Positions 36,411 through 47,689 of a stretch of DNA of 64,000 bases are shown in pieces (the first letter of the stretch is position 1; each line of letters opens with the position of its first letter). The position numbers and the translations under genes are program-made. Below the pieces are notes generated by a model that saw only the letters and a program-made list of their open reading frames with translations, did not search any database and was not told the origin of the DNA. Source of the DNA: Epiperipatus broadwayi (lineage: Eukaryota > Onychophora > Udeonychophora > Euonychophora > Peripatidae); NCBI GenBank assembly GCA_028023455.1, contig JAQFVV010000012.1:13656364-13720363 (forward strand), given 5' to 3'.

Positions 36411-36469
36411 TCAAAGCTTGTTAAAAGCTTGTTTTGAGGGCTCTATATATAATACATTGTATGTATTTA

Positions 36470-37510
36470 TTTTGAAGTTAAATAGTTTTACTGAAATAAT
36501 TTACAAATTCCTTAAACACTATGCTGCAATAAAATGAAGTCACACACTGCCAATTCACAGAATAGATACCTGAAGAAATAATGACATTAACACGATTATT
36601 AATAATTAAGAAAATGTTAAAAAGTGATAATGTGGCCATTCCCAATTAAATACATTTTTTATCAACATATAATTTCATATAGCCAATAAGATTAACCAAG
36701 TAATTTTTTTACTAATCCAATTATTAACATTAGCTTTAAACAGAATTAATTCCCCTTCAATAATTAAAATTATAAAACATTTTAAACATAAAAAAATTTA
36801 AATTAACTTAAACACTTTTCCCCTTTTATGAAAATGAAAAAATCCTATAGAATCGGATTTTAAAAGGTAAATAAGAAAAAAACATGTTTCAATTTTAAAA
36901 ATATTGATAAAATTATTCATTACTATTAATTTATTTTAAAAAATTACTTATAACTATAAATGTTATGTGCACATTGAAATACCCTTTTACCATGGCTTTT
37001 TTAAGTCTTTCTTTGGTCAATATAATTTTCAGTTTTGTTTCTTTTTCTTCTAAGTTTCTCCATTGAGACATATTTCCAGGTTTAATGTACAGTTAAATTT
37101 ATCCACTTTTACAATAAATATTTTCAGGTTTTGCACAGGCTGAACCTATTCATTTTTTCAATATATTAACTTATTCACTGGGTCAACATACATTATGAGA
37201 TAATCATGCTTTTGAATGAACAAAAGGCTTGCCACAGATTACTTCAGGAAGCCATTTCATTTTCTTTTAGTAAACATCCTACATAGCGAGATTTTATGGT
37301 GCTGTGTCTAGCTAAAACTTAGTATTGTTTTCCTTAAATCCATTTTAAAAATCATTTTTAAATAAACAGTGAGATGAGTCTTACTTCAAATTACAAAACT
37401 ATTTCTTATTCTTTTCATAACTAACTGCTTGTTTTCTTCAATAGCTGAATCCAGAAATAACTGTTCCTACTGATTTCTTAAACAGTTTAGTCAAAAATGA
37501 CTGTTCTCAC
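36470..37510. other. AT-rich stretch, no gene seen
   Basis: No repeat or domain identified. Probably intronic. Confidence 0.45.
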
Positions 37511-37541
37511 AGTCACTGAGGCCTACTTCTTTAAGCTGTCC
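37511..37541 (-). CDS. candidate 31-nt micro-exon
   Basis: On the minus strand an AATAATACAG acceptor precedes 37541 and a GACT|GTGAGA donor follows 37511. Only one frame is open, giving GQLKEVGLSD plus one base, and the segment is less AT-rich than its surroundings. The ending phase (one base over) fits the 30.37-kb exon exactly. The short length makes chance hard to exclude. Confidence 0.4.
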
Positions 37542-37619
37542 CTGTATTATTTTTCAAACAATCTTGCATCAATCCGATTACATCTTATCTCATACTTGAC
37601 CACATTAAACTCTGACCAA

Positions 37620-39800
37620 TTGAGATTTTTTACAAAAGATACTTTATTTATTTCCCCCTTTTTTAATTAAAAAATTTCCAATCATAAAAAAAATTTCTTT
37701 GTAATTATTTTTATGCCAAAAAAAACAAGATGTTATTTCTGTTATTTTTAATAAAAAATAATTCCAATTGCAAAAAAAAAAATTTTCTGTATATTTTTTT
37801 TATGCCAAAAACAAAATAATATTTTAATTACATCTTAATATGGCATTACTTTTTGTTCTATAGATAGAAAAGAAAAACTTAACCAATTAAAACAAAATTT
37901 CTTAACAAAAATGTTAAAAGCTTTATTTTTTAATTTTAAAAATCTGATTTAAAAAATCTACATATTTATCCTTATCACTTTTTAAATGTTAAAATTAAAA
38001 CTTTTCCATAACTTACTGAAAAGAAAAAAACATTTCACACTTTTTCCCAAAATTAAAACTGGTCAATAAAATTACTAAAGAAAATTTAAAAAATTATTTT
38101 TTTTATCTTATATTTTCTCTTTTTAAAAAAAAAACTTCTTAACAAATTATAAATATTAGCATTATTATTTAATAAAAAACAATGTTTGGAATTATATCAC
38201 TTAAGAAATGTAAAACTTTTAAATAAGTTGCTTGATATTATAAAAAAAATTGAGAAAATTAAATGCTATCATTTCCCCATTTTAACTTTTATTAATTTAA
38301 TTTAATAAGCTTGTAATATTTGACATGGCCCAAGTTGACCATTATCCATATTAGAATATATATTTTTATTATGAGTATAATAAACTCATGTATATTTTTA
38401 TTCATTTTATGTTGTTTGTTATTTAACCCTCTCAAGGTCTGCATTTTCTGACGTTTTTCTTTGTCTCACACATCAACATAAAATATATGATAAAATGATT
38501 ACTATTTATCTGAAAATAATAAATTTGGCTTCATTTGATAGATATTTTTTTATACTACTAAAATAAATTTTAAATGTTCACATTTTGTTTCTGTAAATAT
38601 TTAAAAAAATGAGATCATAAACAAAACAAAGAGTTTAGACATCATTGTTTCTAGAAAGATTATTTTCAGTTTATAAAATCAACGAAATATTTCTTAATTC
38701 TTATTATTTTTAAATATCCAAAAGAATTTTTATTTATTTCTCTTATATCTAATGAATTATGCTTTAAAAGTTTAAAATTTTTGAATATTTATTGCAAAAT
38801 TGTGATATTCTCATACTTGTAAGTATAAGTAGATTGCTTACGTAGAAACTAAGTTTGTAAATTGCTTTAGGGCATGCTTACATTTGCTGCTAATATAAAA
38901 TTATATTTTTGAAAATAAAATATTTCAAATCAAAATAAGTTATTAATAATTTATATTTCTTGATATCTAATATATATAGTGTAAATTATTTTTTAAAAAA
39001 ATATCTAAAACCATAATAAATTTGCAGATAAACCTGTTTTTGATCATTGGAACTATTTTCTTTAAACAATATCATAAAATGCCAAATGTTTTACAGCCTT
39101 GGCAACAGACAATGGCTGAACATGTCAGGGCAGGGCTTATGTCTATTGTAAGAGTGGGAATTTTGAATTTCCCACCTACCGTAAAATTTTTAGCGAAAAT
39201 TTAATATAATAAAATATATCATTTTACAGGCATTTTAACATATAATATGAAAAAATTCACCAGGTGGCAAATTGGTCAAAAGTCAAAATTCTGTCATCCC
39301 GTTAAATCGAAAGGTTGACTGTAATCTGGCTGGTATGCATATATCCCCAGCATACAGAACAAAGTGATATAATCCCATCATACTTTTTGGCAATCCAAAT
39401 ATCTAGAAATAGTAATTTTTTACTAGTTTCAATTTCTATGGTAAACATTAATTATATAAAAACAGCAGTTCCACAGACTATTTCTAAACCAAATATATAT
39501 ATATATTATTAGCACATCTAAGACTTTAAATAACAATTAATTTTTTTAGACACTAAATAGGATTTTTTTTGTTACTGATCTTAAAAAAGTTCTCAGCATG
39601 GAGGACTGATACATCTTATTTCCCAAAAACTTTTTGGTACTTTTCTATTATATCATGTCAGCCGTTTGATGGCGTTGATGCTAACCAAAAACTCATACGT
39701 ATTATGATTCCAGGCCTGTGATTCTATATAACTATCAGCTTTAGTTTTGTAATAGGAAATTATAGTAATTAATAGTAAATAATATTATTATTTAAAAAAA
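37620..39800. other. low-complexity AT-rich stretch
   Basis: Diverged duplicate phrases with TTTTATGCCAAAAA-AAA occur near 37,710 and 37,800. A short hairpin GTGGGAA/TTTCCCAC lies near 39,155-39,176. A TA microsatellite lies at about 39,494-39,507. No gene. Confidence 0.5.
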
Positions 39801-39810
39801 TTTAAAAATT

Positions 39811-40165
39811 CGCACTAAATTTAAAAATGATACCCAAATAATTTACATTATTTTGACAGTAATTAATCATAAAATGAGTTGTTTTTGTTTGTGTGTATAT
39901 ATAAAAAGTTACTGTATTTTTTTAATAGAAAATAATACGCAATTATACATTTTTCAATTTACACAAAATTAATAAATTCACACTAAATTTAAAAATGATA
40001 CCCAACTAATTTGTTTTTTTTTTGGGGGGGACAGTAATTAATCAGAAAGTGGGTTATTTTTGTTAGTGTGTATATATAAAAAGTAATGTTATTTAAATAC
40101 TAAATTTAAAAATGATACCCAACTAATTTGCCTTTTTTTGACAGTAATTAATTATTTTAGTGTGC
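39811..40165. repeat. three-copy tandem repeat
   Basis: ACTAAATTTAAAAATGATAC begins copies at 39814, 39982 and 40099 (spacings 168 and 117). Each is followed by GACAGTAATTAAT and, in the first two, GTGTATATATAAAAAGT. The second copy contains a seven-G run. Confidence 0.8.
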
Positions 40166-40316
40166 CTTGAAAAAGACTATATAAAATAGTTGAAATGTTG
40201 GATTTTTTTTCCCCATGTAATAGTCATATAAAAAACAAGTTTTAAAAAAAAGGAGTTGGTTTGTTTTATTTCTATTACGATAAAGTGAATAACACAACCA
40301 ACTACGGCAGCCAGCG

Positions 40317-40447
40317 GGGACTCTTTCTGATTTATCGTAGAAAGAAGCCTCTTGAGTTGGCTGAGGCTGCGAAACCCGCTGCAGGGACTCTTTCAGTGTT
40401 TATCGTGGAAAGAAGCCTCTTGGGTTGGGCGAGGCCGCTGAAATGGT
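40317..40447. repeat. GC-richer 67-bp tandem duplication
   Basis: GGGACTCTTTC starts copies at 40317 and 40384. Both continue with TTTATCGT-GAAAGAAGCCTC, TTG-GTTGG and GAGGC-GC. The block is open on both strands (about 40261-40503 plus, 40514-40332 minus) but matches no known protein, and the repeat structure suggests non-coding origin. Confidence 0.7.
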
Positions 40448-40514
40448 ATATTTCTAGGAATTTACTTAGAAATAGTGCCATCATGGCTGACTCAATAGAA
40501 TAGAAAACTACCAA

Positions 40515-42397
40515 CTTTTTTTATTATATATATATAAAAATGTATAAATTATGCTTTATATATATTGTAACCTTATATTTTAGTATAAAATATAAAGATT
40601 GATATAACTGATATAAAAATTTCTCTGTCTTCTTGATGATTTGATTGGCTTGGTTTGCATTTTGAACAGACTATTTACTTGCATTCAAGATAATTTATTG
40701 GTGAGAATAAGCAATATTTTACCTTGCTTATTGCCTGTATTATTTTAATGTATTTAAAATTGTTTTGTTTTCCATCCATTGATTTGGATCAAATATGTTT
40801 AACTTGTAAGAAATTAACAGTACACATTAAGTTTAGTAAAATATGGCTAAAAATAATAATAATTCTTATTTATTTAAAATAATCATAGAAATTATTTTTA
40901 TTCAATTCAAAAACCATTTGTTTAACTAATTTTAATTATTAGATAAAAATATAATAAATTCATGTGTGCGTTTCAGAGAAAGCGTTCAGTGCAGCGTTCC
41001 TGTTTTTAAAAAAAGAAAAAAAATGGTGTAAGAATAAAATGTATGCAAAATATGTTAAGCATATTTTTTAAAAAATAATTAATAAGCAAATGGTTTAATC
41101 AAAAATTTTTCTACAAACATAAACATAAAATTGTGATACTTAATAATAGTATGAGTTGCCATCCAGCCAAGTGGATCAAATCGCTAATAATTTTCTCAAT
41201 ATTTACATTTAAAAATATGTCGGAACTCTCAAATTTAAAAGTAGAATTAATTGCAGAAGTCAGTATGTTTGAAATATTTTACTACACACAAATTGGCAAC
41301 ATTAAATAAATATTTATTTGTAGAAGTTTTTCGAATATGAAAACTTTATTTTTAAAAAAAAAAAAAAATTTAATATCAAATTTAAATGTTAAATTTTATT
41401 GAAACACTGGTTTAATATTTCTGCTTATCATTTAAATAACCAAGAACTGACTATCTAATCTGAATGTTTGCTGCCAGTAATGTATTTACTATTTAATTTG
41501 TTTACTATTTGAATAATGATAACAGTCTTCAAATAATTAGCTAAAACTACTTTCTGATTTCTATTGCCAATGTTGATTTGTTAAATTATTTTGTTCTGAT
41601 TATTATTCCTAGTTTTAAATGTGGATAAATAAATTAATATAGCCTGAATATCATAAGCTTGTAACAATGCTATATAAAAATGTAGAATTTAATAACTTAT
41701 GAAGAACATTTTCATTTAAACTCTACATGTCATGCTTTTGGAATTATCTCATATTCATGGAGCTACATAAAATTCATTAATTTAAGTGCTCATAATAACT
41801 GGAACGAACGGATATAATCACATATATGGAATTCGGCTATAATTTATAATTATTACTTTGTGTAATGTGTATTTATTGTTCAAGACATTTTTACATTGAT
41901 TTCACGCTTCATATTTAGTATTCTAAAAATGTTGTACACTTTAAATTATGTATTTAAGTAAAAATGAATTCATTTTAATTTTATTGTTATATGAACTTAT
42001 ATGTGAAGTTCATGACTTATATTTTACTGTGTTTAAATTAAATTCATGGGATTGAATAAAATATTTATTCAAGGGATAGCGCTTGTGGAAAAAGCTTGAG
42101 AATTATTAATAAATTTATGGTGTGTGTCAACCTCTCATGAAGTGTCTTATGAGTCTTTCCAAAGTTCTATTCCTATACTCATATCACTTATATTACATTG
42201 TTACTATGTTTATATTTTAAGTAAGATAATTCAGTATATTAGTTGTCCTTATTATTGAAACACTTTTCATTATGTATGAACCCACATCTGCTAAATTGCT
42301 GGTGTTTTCTGAATTGTTACAATAACTGAGGATGATTTTTGCACTTTAAATATGAAGTAAATATTAATATTGCTTTACAATGTTAAATAGCATTAAT
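40515..42397. other. AT-rich stretch, no gene seen
   Basis: TA-rich and A-rich runs only. Probably intronic. Confidence 0.45.
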
Positions 42398-42535
42398 CTG
42401 TGCTGGTGGTTAATCCACAGATTAATTATTTGCCACTTTCTGTATTTTATACTCATTCCTGTGCTGGTGGTTAATCCGCGGAATTGTGTAATTATATTTG
42501 TTGCTTTATGGTGGTGTATAAACCCACAGGGCACT
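42398..42535. repeat. about 60-bp tandem hairpin repeats
   Basis: CTGTGCTGGTGGTTAATCC recurs at 42398 and 42459, and a diverged GTGGTGTATAAACCCACAGG form follows near 42511. The first and third copies end with CACAG, so each can form a small stem (CTGTG/CACAG or GTGG/CCAC). Confidence 0.6.
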
Positions 42536-44595
42536 CAGTGTTGTATCTTTCCTATGTGTAGATGAATGCATCCACAGGAATATCATTTTTCTTCATAAAT
42601 GTAATTTTGGGCAAAGTATTTTGTATTATTATGCTAAAATCATTTTCTTCCATTTATAAGTATAACTTATAAGTTGAGTTATAAAGTGTAACAGGGCATT
42701 TTATCTAAATTATCTTCATGATGAATAACTGTTTGTTAATTAATACTTAATTTGAACTGAAGTTTGAATTTTCATTTTGCTTTAGCTTTGCATATTAGCT
42801 AATTATTGCAAATATAATATTATTTATTATATTATTATAGGTCTATAGTATAGGTTTATTGGTTCTGGAACTGACAAACTGGATATTTCATGATTTAATG
42901 TTGAATTTCAATATAGTTTCCTCAAGGCATAAATTATATCAAATTAAAATAAAATGTATGATTAGGCTTTTATAAAACTGTGCCTAGGATATATTCAGTG
43001 AAGTGAACAAATGGAATATTTTATTTATTTTACTTATTTATTTATTTGTTTACTTATGTATTTATTTATTCTATTAAAACATCATATATCATTTATTTGT
43101 TAATCATAAAATTGTAAATAAATGTTGATTTATAATTAAATTTACTATGCCGTTGCTATTTGTCAGTCATAAAACCAAAAATCATATATCTTGAATAGAG
43201 CATACATTGGAGTACATACAGTTGTTAGCATGATATAAGAGTTTTAGTAATACTCTGAGAAAATATTTGAATGCTTTTGTTCTTGGTAGTTTATGATATA
43301 TAAGGTACAATAAAATCCCATTTGCCTTTTTCCATCATTTTACCTTCGCGTTGTTGATTCTAGTACATGATACAAAATTGATTAATTTTATAAACTTATA
43401 AACAGAGTTACCAGGTAATGATAAGATTGAATTTATTTGCTTAATGTTATAATTGTCATTCATCAATATAACAAAAGTCTCACTGCTATTTATTAAATTA
43501 TAAATTTAAATTTATAAGAAAAGAACCCAAGTTTTCCATGCTTATTTATTATTGCAGAGCTCATACCTAGACTAGCATTTGTACCAAAACTCATATGTCA
43601 TTTTAAAATTCATAATCTTTAATAGTTTCACAAATTATACCATCTTATATATGGTCGGCCATAAGGTCTCATGCAATGAAAAATCGCAAATTAAGATTTG
43701 AAGGATAATAAAATTACATACTTATAATTTGTCTAATATATTTTCACATATTGCTACGATAGGTCTTCGCAGTATACCCTGGCTGCAACCAGATTAGATT
43801 ATAAAAATTTCACGTTATATCATTAATTTTGTTTATTGTGATGTGCTCCAGATTTCGGTTATCGTCTTTGGTGCACAATGTAGATGGCATGATATGCTTT
43901 TGGTTATAGTTCTTGGCACCACAATGATTGGGGCATTCGGTTAAAAGATTGTTAAGCATAGTTCTTGGCTGCCCAATGATTAGAACCATTGGTTACAAAG
44001 AATTCTATTACAATATATATTGGAAAATCCTTTGGACAAGTGAACTATTTAATATTTGCTTTATTATATATGTTGGGGTAGTTAATTATGACATAGATGT
44101 GAAGAAAAATATATTCCACTTTCACGATATAAATGCTACCATTATTAAAAAAATTAAATATATAGTCAAGTTGCAATAAAAACATATTAGACCATAGATA
44201 AAGGAGTGTATCTAACTTTTATTATACAAAAAGGAGTTGCCTTGACAATAGGTTGATTGTTTATTAATGCTTTCATGAATTTACATTTATAAATGTATCT
44301 AGCTTTGAACATTATTATCCAAATAAGTTTCAGTGCAATGTGGAAAGAATATTTTTTAGTACTCTCTTTAGTCAAGTTGTGATCTTTACTTTCAAAAGTA
44401 ACCTTTATTAGTTAAAAGATTACAAAAATTTTCAGGTACACTTACCCGTTGAGAATTACAAAATGTTCAATGTTACAAGGTAAAACAATTATTGACCAGG
44501 TTTATATAAAGTACATATGCTCGATAACAATTATATCCATAAAAGAGTTGCCATAATGTTGATTAATGTGTATCTGTACATGGGCATCTGTAGAT
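42536..44595. other. AT-rich stretch with minor repeats
   Basis: A TTTA-rich microsatellite lies at about 43,018-43,070. A possible 16-nt minus exon (43,359-43,344, between TACTAG and GTAAAA) is too short to trust. ATAGTTCTTGGC phrases recur near 43,907 and 43,959. GTTGCC-type phrases near 44,235 and 44,547 belong to the scattered repeat that also occurs at 46.68 and 57.72 kb. Confidence 0.45.
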
Positions 44596-44599
44596 GGAT

Positions 44600-45640
44600 C
44601 TACATGGCCCAACCACTGAGAACGTATCCATCACCCAATGATCCCCCCCCTGAGGCCCCGAAGCGAAGACTCAAATGCTTCATCTGAATAGGTGGACAAG
44701 TCCAGCATTGTACCAACCACCACAACAAGCAGCGAGGTCCAAGGCCCAAGTCCATTAAACAATAAACTCTTGACCCACAGCCGAGCCATGTCAGGACCAT
44801 TCTAAATACCCCTGTCTCCCAATTAACAGTCCAAATGTGCAGGGACCACATTCGGTCTACCTGCCCAGAATTGGAAAGCCAACTAGGGAAAAACTAACAA
44901 GTAATGAGCACAGATCCGCACTGCCCAAAACCAACTTATCAAGGGGGCACAGCAGCCGACCAGAGCAGGAATGGCACTGAGACTTTGACCAGGTACCCTC
45001 CCAGCAGGTTTTCCAGGTAGTGGCAATAATTGTCAACAGCCTGTGCCAATAAACCAGGCCCCTAACGACCACCACCATCCCCAAGGAAAAAAAAGGGGAG
45101 TGCAGACCCGTGTCCGCAAAATTATTGCAACAAAAACTCTATCAAAGTTACAAAAATTGGCGGTGACTTGAAGCAGACCAACCGTCTTACAAACGCTCTA
45201 ATTTTAAAGTTAACTAAGGAAACAAAATAATAATGGCCTCAAATCAACACTGTCCTAATAAACAATCCATCAAGGGGGTGCAGCAGCCTTTCAGGGCAAA
45301 GTCCAATGGAGGGCAGTGACTTTCACCCGCCCAAAAAGTAGCCCTGGGCTTGGCAATGATCGCCGACTGCCCCACAAATTAACCAAGCCCCTCATGACCA
45401 CCACACCCGATGAAAAGAAGAGGAGTGCAGACCCGTATACTCACCAATGCAACAGTTGATTCATTATAGTCTGGAATCAAGCCAGATTTACTTGCACACC
45501 ATGAGTACACACCATTTGTCCATATCACCTTGCACACTGAGGTCAATAGAGCTGAAAGTCTGTTTGTAATCATTATCAACCTCCTGTGTCTGCAAATGTT
45601 CACAATACCTATTCAACCCACCCAACTATAAAGTCCTTCA
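44600..45640 (-). repeat. GC-rich tandem island, about 325-331 bp unit
   Basis: Against the AT-rich background this block is roughly balanced in base composition. On the plus strand AAGGGGG-(C/T)(A/G)CAGCAGCC recurs at 44941 and 45272, and GGAGTGCAGACCCGT recurs at 45097 and 45422, giving two diverged units. Minus-strand frames (44,851-44,600; 45,084-44,857; 45,603-45,379) are open but share no known domain. A GTGAGT donor-like site follows a frame at about 45,447. A GGGGCCCC palindrome lies 0.3 kb further right (45,940). It may be the regulatory part of a retroelement or an introduced sequence; identity unknown. Confidence 0.6.
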
Positions 45641-47607
45641 GGGTTCACTATGATTCTTATTTGTTGATACTAATTGGATTCTGCTTCTTTGGATTGAATT
45701 CTAGGTCTTGATTAGTAATCAAGGATTCAGTTGTATAATCTGAAAGTTTGTTGTTAAACTTTGGAATAATCTCAATAATTGTTGAATTAAAAGAGGATGA
45801 ATCATTTGTAGCTTCAATGTCTCTGTTTAGATCTAAAACATCATTTGTACTAATTTTGCCTTTAAATCATTGTTTTTTAGCTCAGGAATCATTTCGTTGT
45901 AATTCTGTGTTGATTTGAAAAAAATTTTATTTTTTGTGGGGCCCCAATCGCACCAGAAGTGGGCTAATAACTTCTGTTGTGATCATTGGAAAAACTTGGT
46001 TTTTGTGCAGGACGATAGCTTAAGTCATAATCTATAATGTTCAATTCTAAAATTGAGATCGAATTAAAATTCAAAATAATTTATTCAACCTGCACTGATT
46101 TGCCACATTCGGCAACTTCCAGTTTGACACAATGCTATCATAACTTTATTCCTATGAACAATTTAACACTGAGATTTCTTTTTTTCATAGTTTTATGATT
46201 AATTTTTGTATCTATAATGTTCCTTAGGCTGTTTTCTGTTTTCCCTGACTTGTTTTCAGCCATAGAAACTTGTTAACATTATTAATATCTGATGCAAAGA
46301 TAAAGTTCTTAAAACTATCTTTGTTAACATTTTTATTTTCAACATTTTCAATGAGATTTGATGTCCAAATGCTTTCTCTTTTTATTCTATCAATAAAATT
46401 AGAATTTCTAGTGTCTCTACTCTGTTTAGAATTATTTGGTTTCATTTAAAACTATTTTTCAAAGATTTACGTTACTCTAATGATTCTAAGAATTACTTAA
46501 CCTAGCTTTTGCATCTTTCTAATGACAGCCATTTGCATAAAACGGAATGGTAGGTAATTTCAATTATTCTTGAATGGGAGTCCCAGGCTCCCTCTAGTGG
46601 AATTGTGATCTTTAATGTCTATATAGACATAGTAGATTATAGGTAAACGTGGATATCCATCTTTATTGTAAAAAAAAGGTTGCCTTGACACCTGATTGAG
46701 ATTTTTGATTGTTACTGATATTGGTATTGTTTAGGTATGGACTGCTTTCATATAGTATACATAAACTGTATTTAAATTGAAACTTATAAATCTATTACAC
46801 CAATACTAATTATATAAATAAATATTAAATTATAGCCGATTTAAGATATATCTCCAATACTAATATGTACATTACTGAGTATAATGGTGCAAATAATTTA
46901 TATAATTAATTTGTTTTTGATTTTCACATGTATATCTGATAAAATATATTTATTTATTTTTATTTATGCCTTTGGCATAAATTTAGTCTTATATATGACA
47001 ACATTTGATAAAAAAAATCAACAGACAACTTACAGAACATGTTTCTATTAATCAAAATATCAGCAGCAGTTCAGGAGACAGTTGAGATCGCATCTAATAT
47101 AACAATTCAACTTTTATTTAAATAGATTTGCAACTCTCAATTTAATATTAAAGCTTAAATATAAGTATAGTAATTTTAATTATTACATATTTAAGTAGTC
47201 TTTTATTAATATTTATATGTATATAAATTAAATTTTCTGCCTAAGTCCAAAATAGGATACTATAATAACAATTTTAACCATTAATGTTATTTAATGTTGC
47301 ATGCCAAATGTTTAAACAATTTATTTTACCATCTGTTTTTTTACAGCAACATCGTAACATTTAATGAGCTTTGATGATGAACTACAGTAGAAATAATAAA
47401 GTTTCTCAGATTATTAAAGTATAAATATCAGTGTCTGTGTGTATAAATTTAATGTGATTCTTTTACTTTTAAAATATTCCATGAAATGTTCATTTCATGT
47501 GTTGATTTATATTATGTATATTTTTATTCAAGTAACAATTTATAAGCATTCTCTTAATGCTAATAATCTTTCATTAAATAATCAAGTTAAAACAATTAAT
47601 TACATAC
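45641..47607. other. AT-rich stretch, possible LTR-element debris
   Basis: On the minus strand CTGGTGCGATTGGGGCCCCA (about 45,961-45,942) resembles a primer-binding region. A minus frame at 46,445-46,224 (Asn/Lys-rich) has no domain. A GGTTGCCTTGACA phrase at 46,678 matches 44,235 and 57,717. Confidence 0.35.
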
Positions 47608-47683
47608 TCTTTGAAGATGATTTATTGAGTGATTCACTTGAAGAGTGCAGTACTTTGGCTAAATTAATTCCAGGGATAGATTT
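47608..47683 (-). CDS. candidate internal exon of an unidentified host gene (76 nt)
   Basis: On the minus strand a long T run ending in TTTTTTCAG (acceptor) precedes 47683. At the other end AAAGA|GTATGT gives a donor after 47608. Only frame 0 is open: KSIPGINLAKVLHSSSESLN then KSSSK plus one base. Ser-rich, probably a linker. If the donor is not used, the frame ends at a TAA six bases on, so it could instead be a terminal exon. The leaving phase fits the 30.37-kb exon. Confidence 0.6.
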
Positions 47684-47689
47684 CTGAAA

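Larger units (their letters stand above)
35956..36452 (+). mobile_element. hammerhead-ribozyme retroelement (retrozyme-like)
   Basis: Two 121-bp direct repeats (35956-36076 and 36332-36452) flank 255 bp of unique AT-rich DNA. Each repeat holds a hammerhead ribozyme on the plus strand. Cleavage at both would release a 376-nt RNA (36018-36393). Immediately outside lies an exact duplication, TACATTGTATGTATTT at 35946-35961 and again at 36453-36468. Its last six bases overlap the start of the left repeat, so the target duplication is 10-16 bp. There is no open reading frame of note. The layout matches non-autonomous retrozymes, or a Penelope-type terminal-repeat derivative, mobilised by enzymes from elsewhere. 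Repeats differ at only a few positions, suggesting fairly recent insertion. Confidence 0.8.

Noticed and set aside
40700-40745. 12-nt minus exon between AATACAG and GTAAAA
   Set aside because: Too short to separate from chance.
43344-43359. 16-nt minus exon encoding NQQRE
   Set aside because: TAG-N16-GTAAAA combinations arise easily by chance, and the phase fits no neighbour.
44430-44460. Perfect minus donor ACGG|GTAAGT at about 44,449
   Set aside because: No acceptor or open exon is seen upstream.
45379-45620. Minus frame ending at a GTGAGT donor (about 45,447), with an Ig-like GVYSWCASKSG look
   Set aside because: It lies at the edge of the GC-rich tandem island and half of the frame is repeat unit. 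No acceptor was identified, and the Ig resemblance rests on a few residues.
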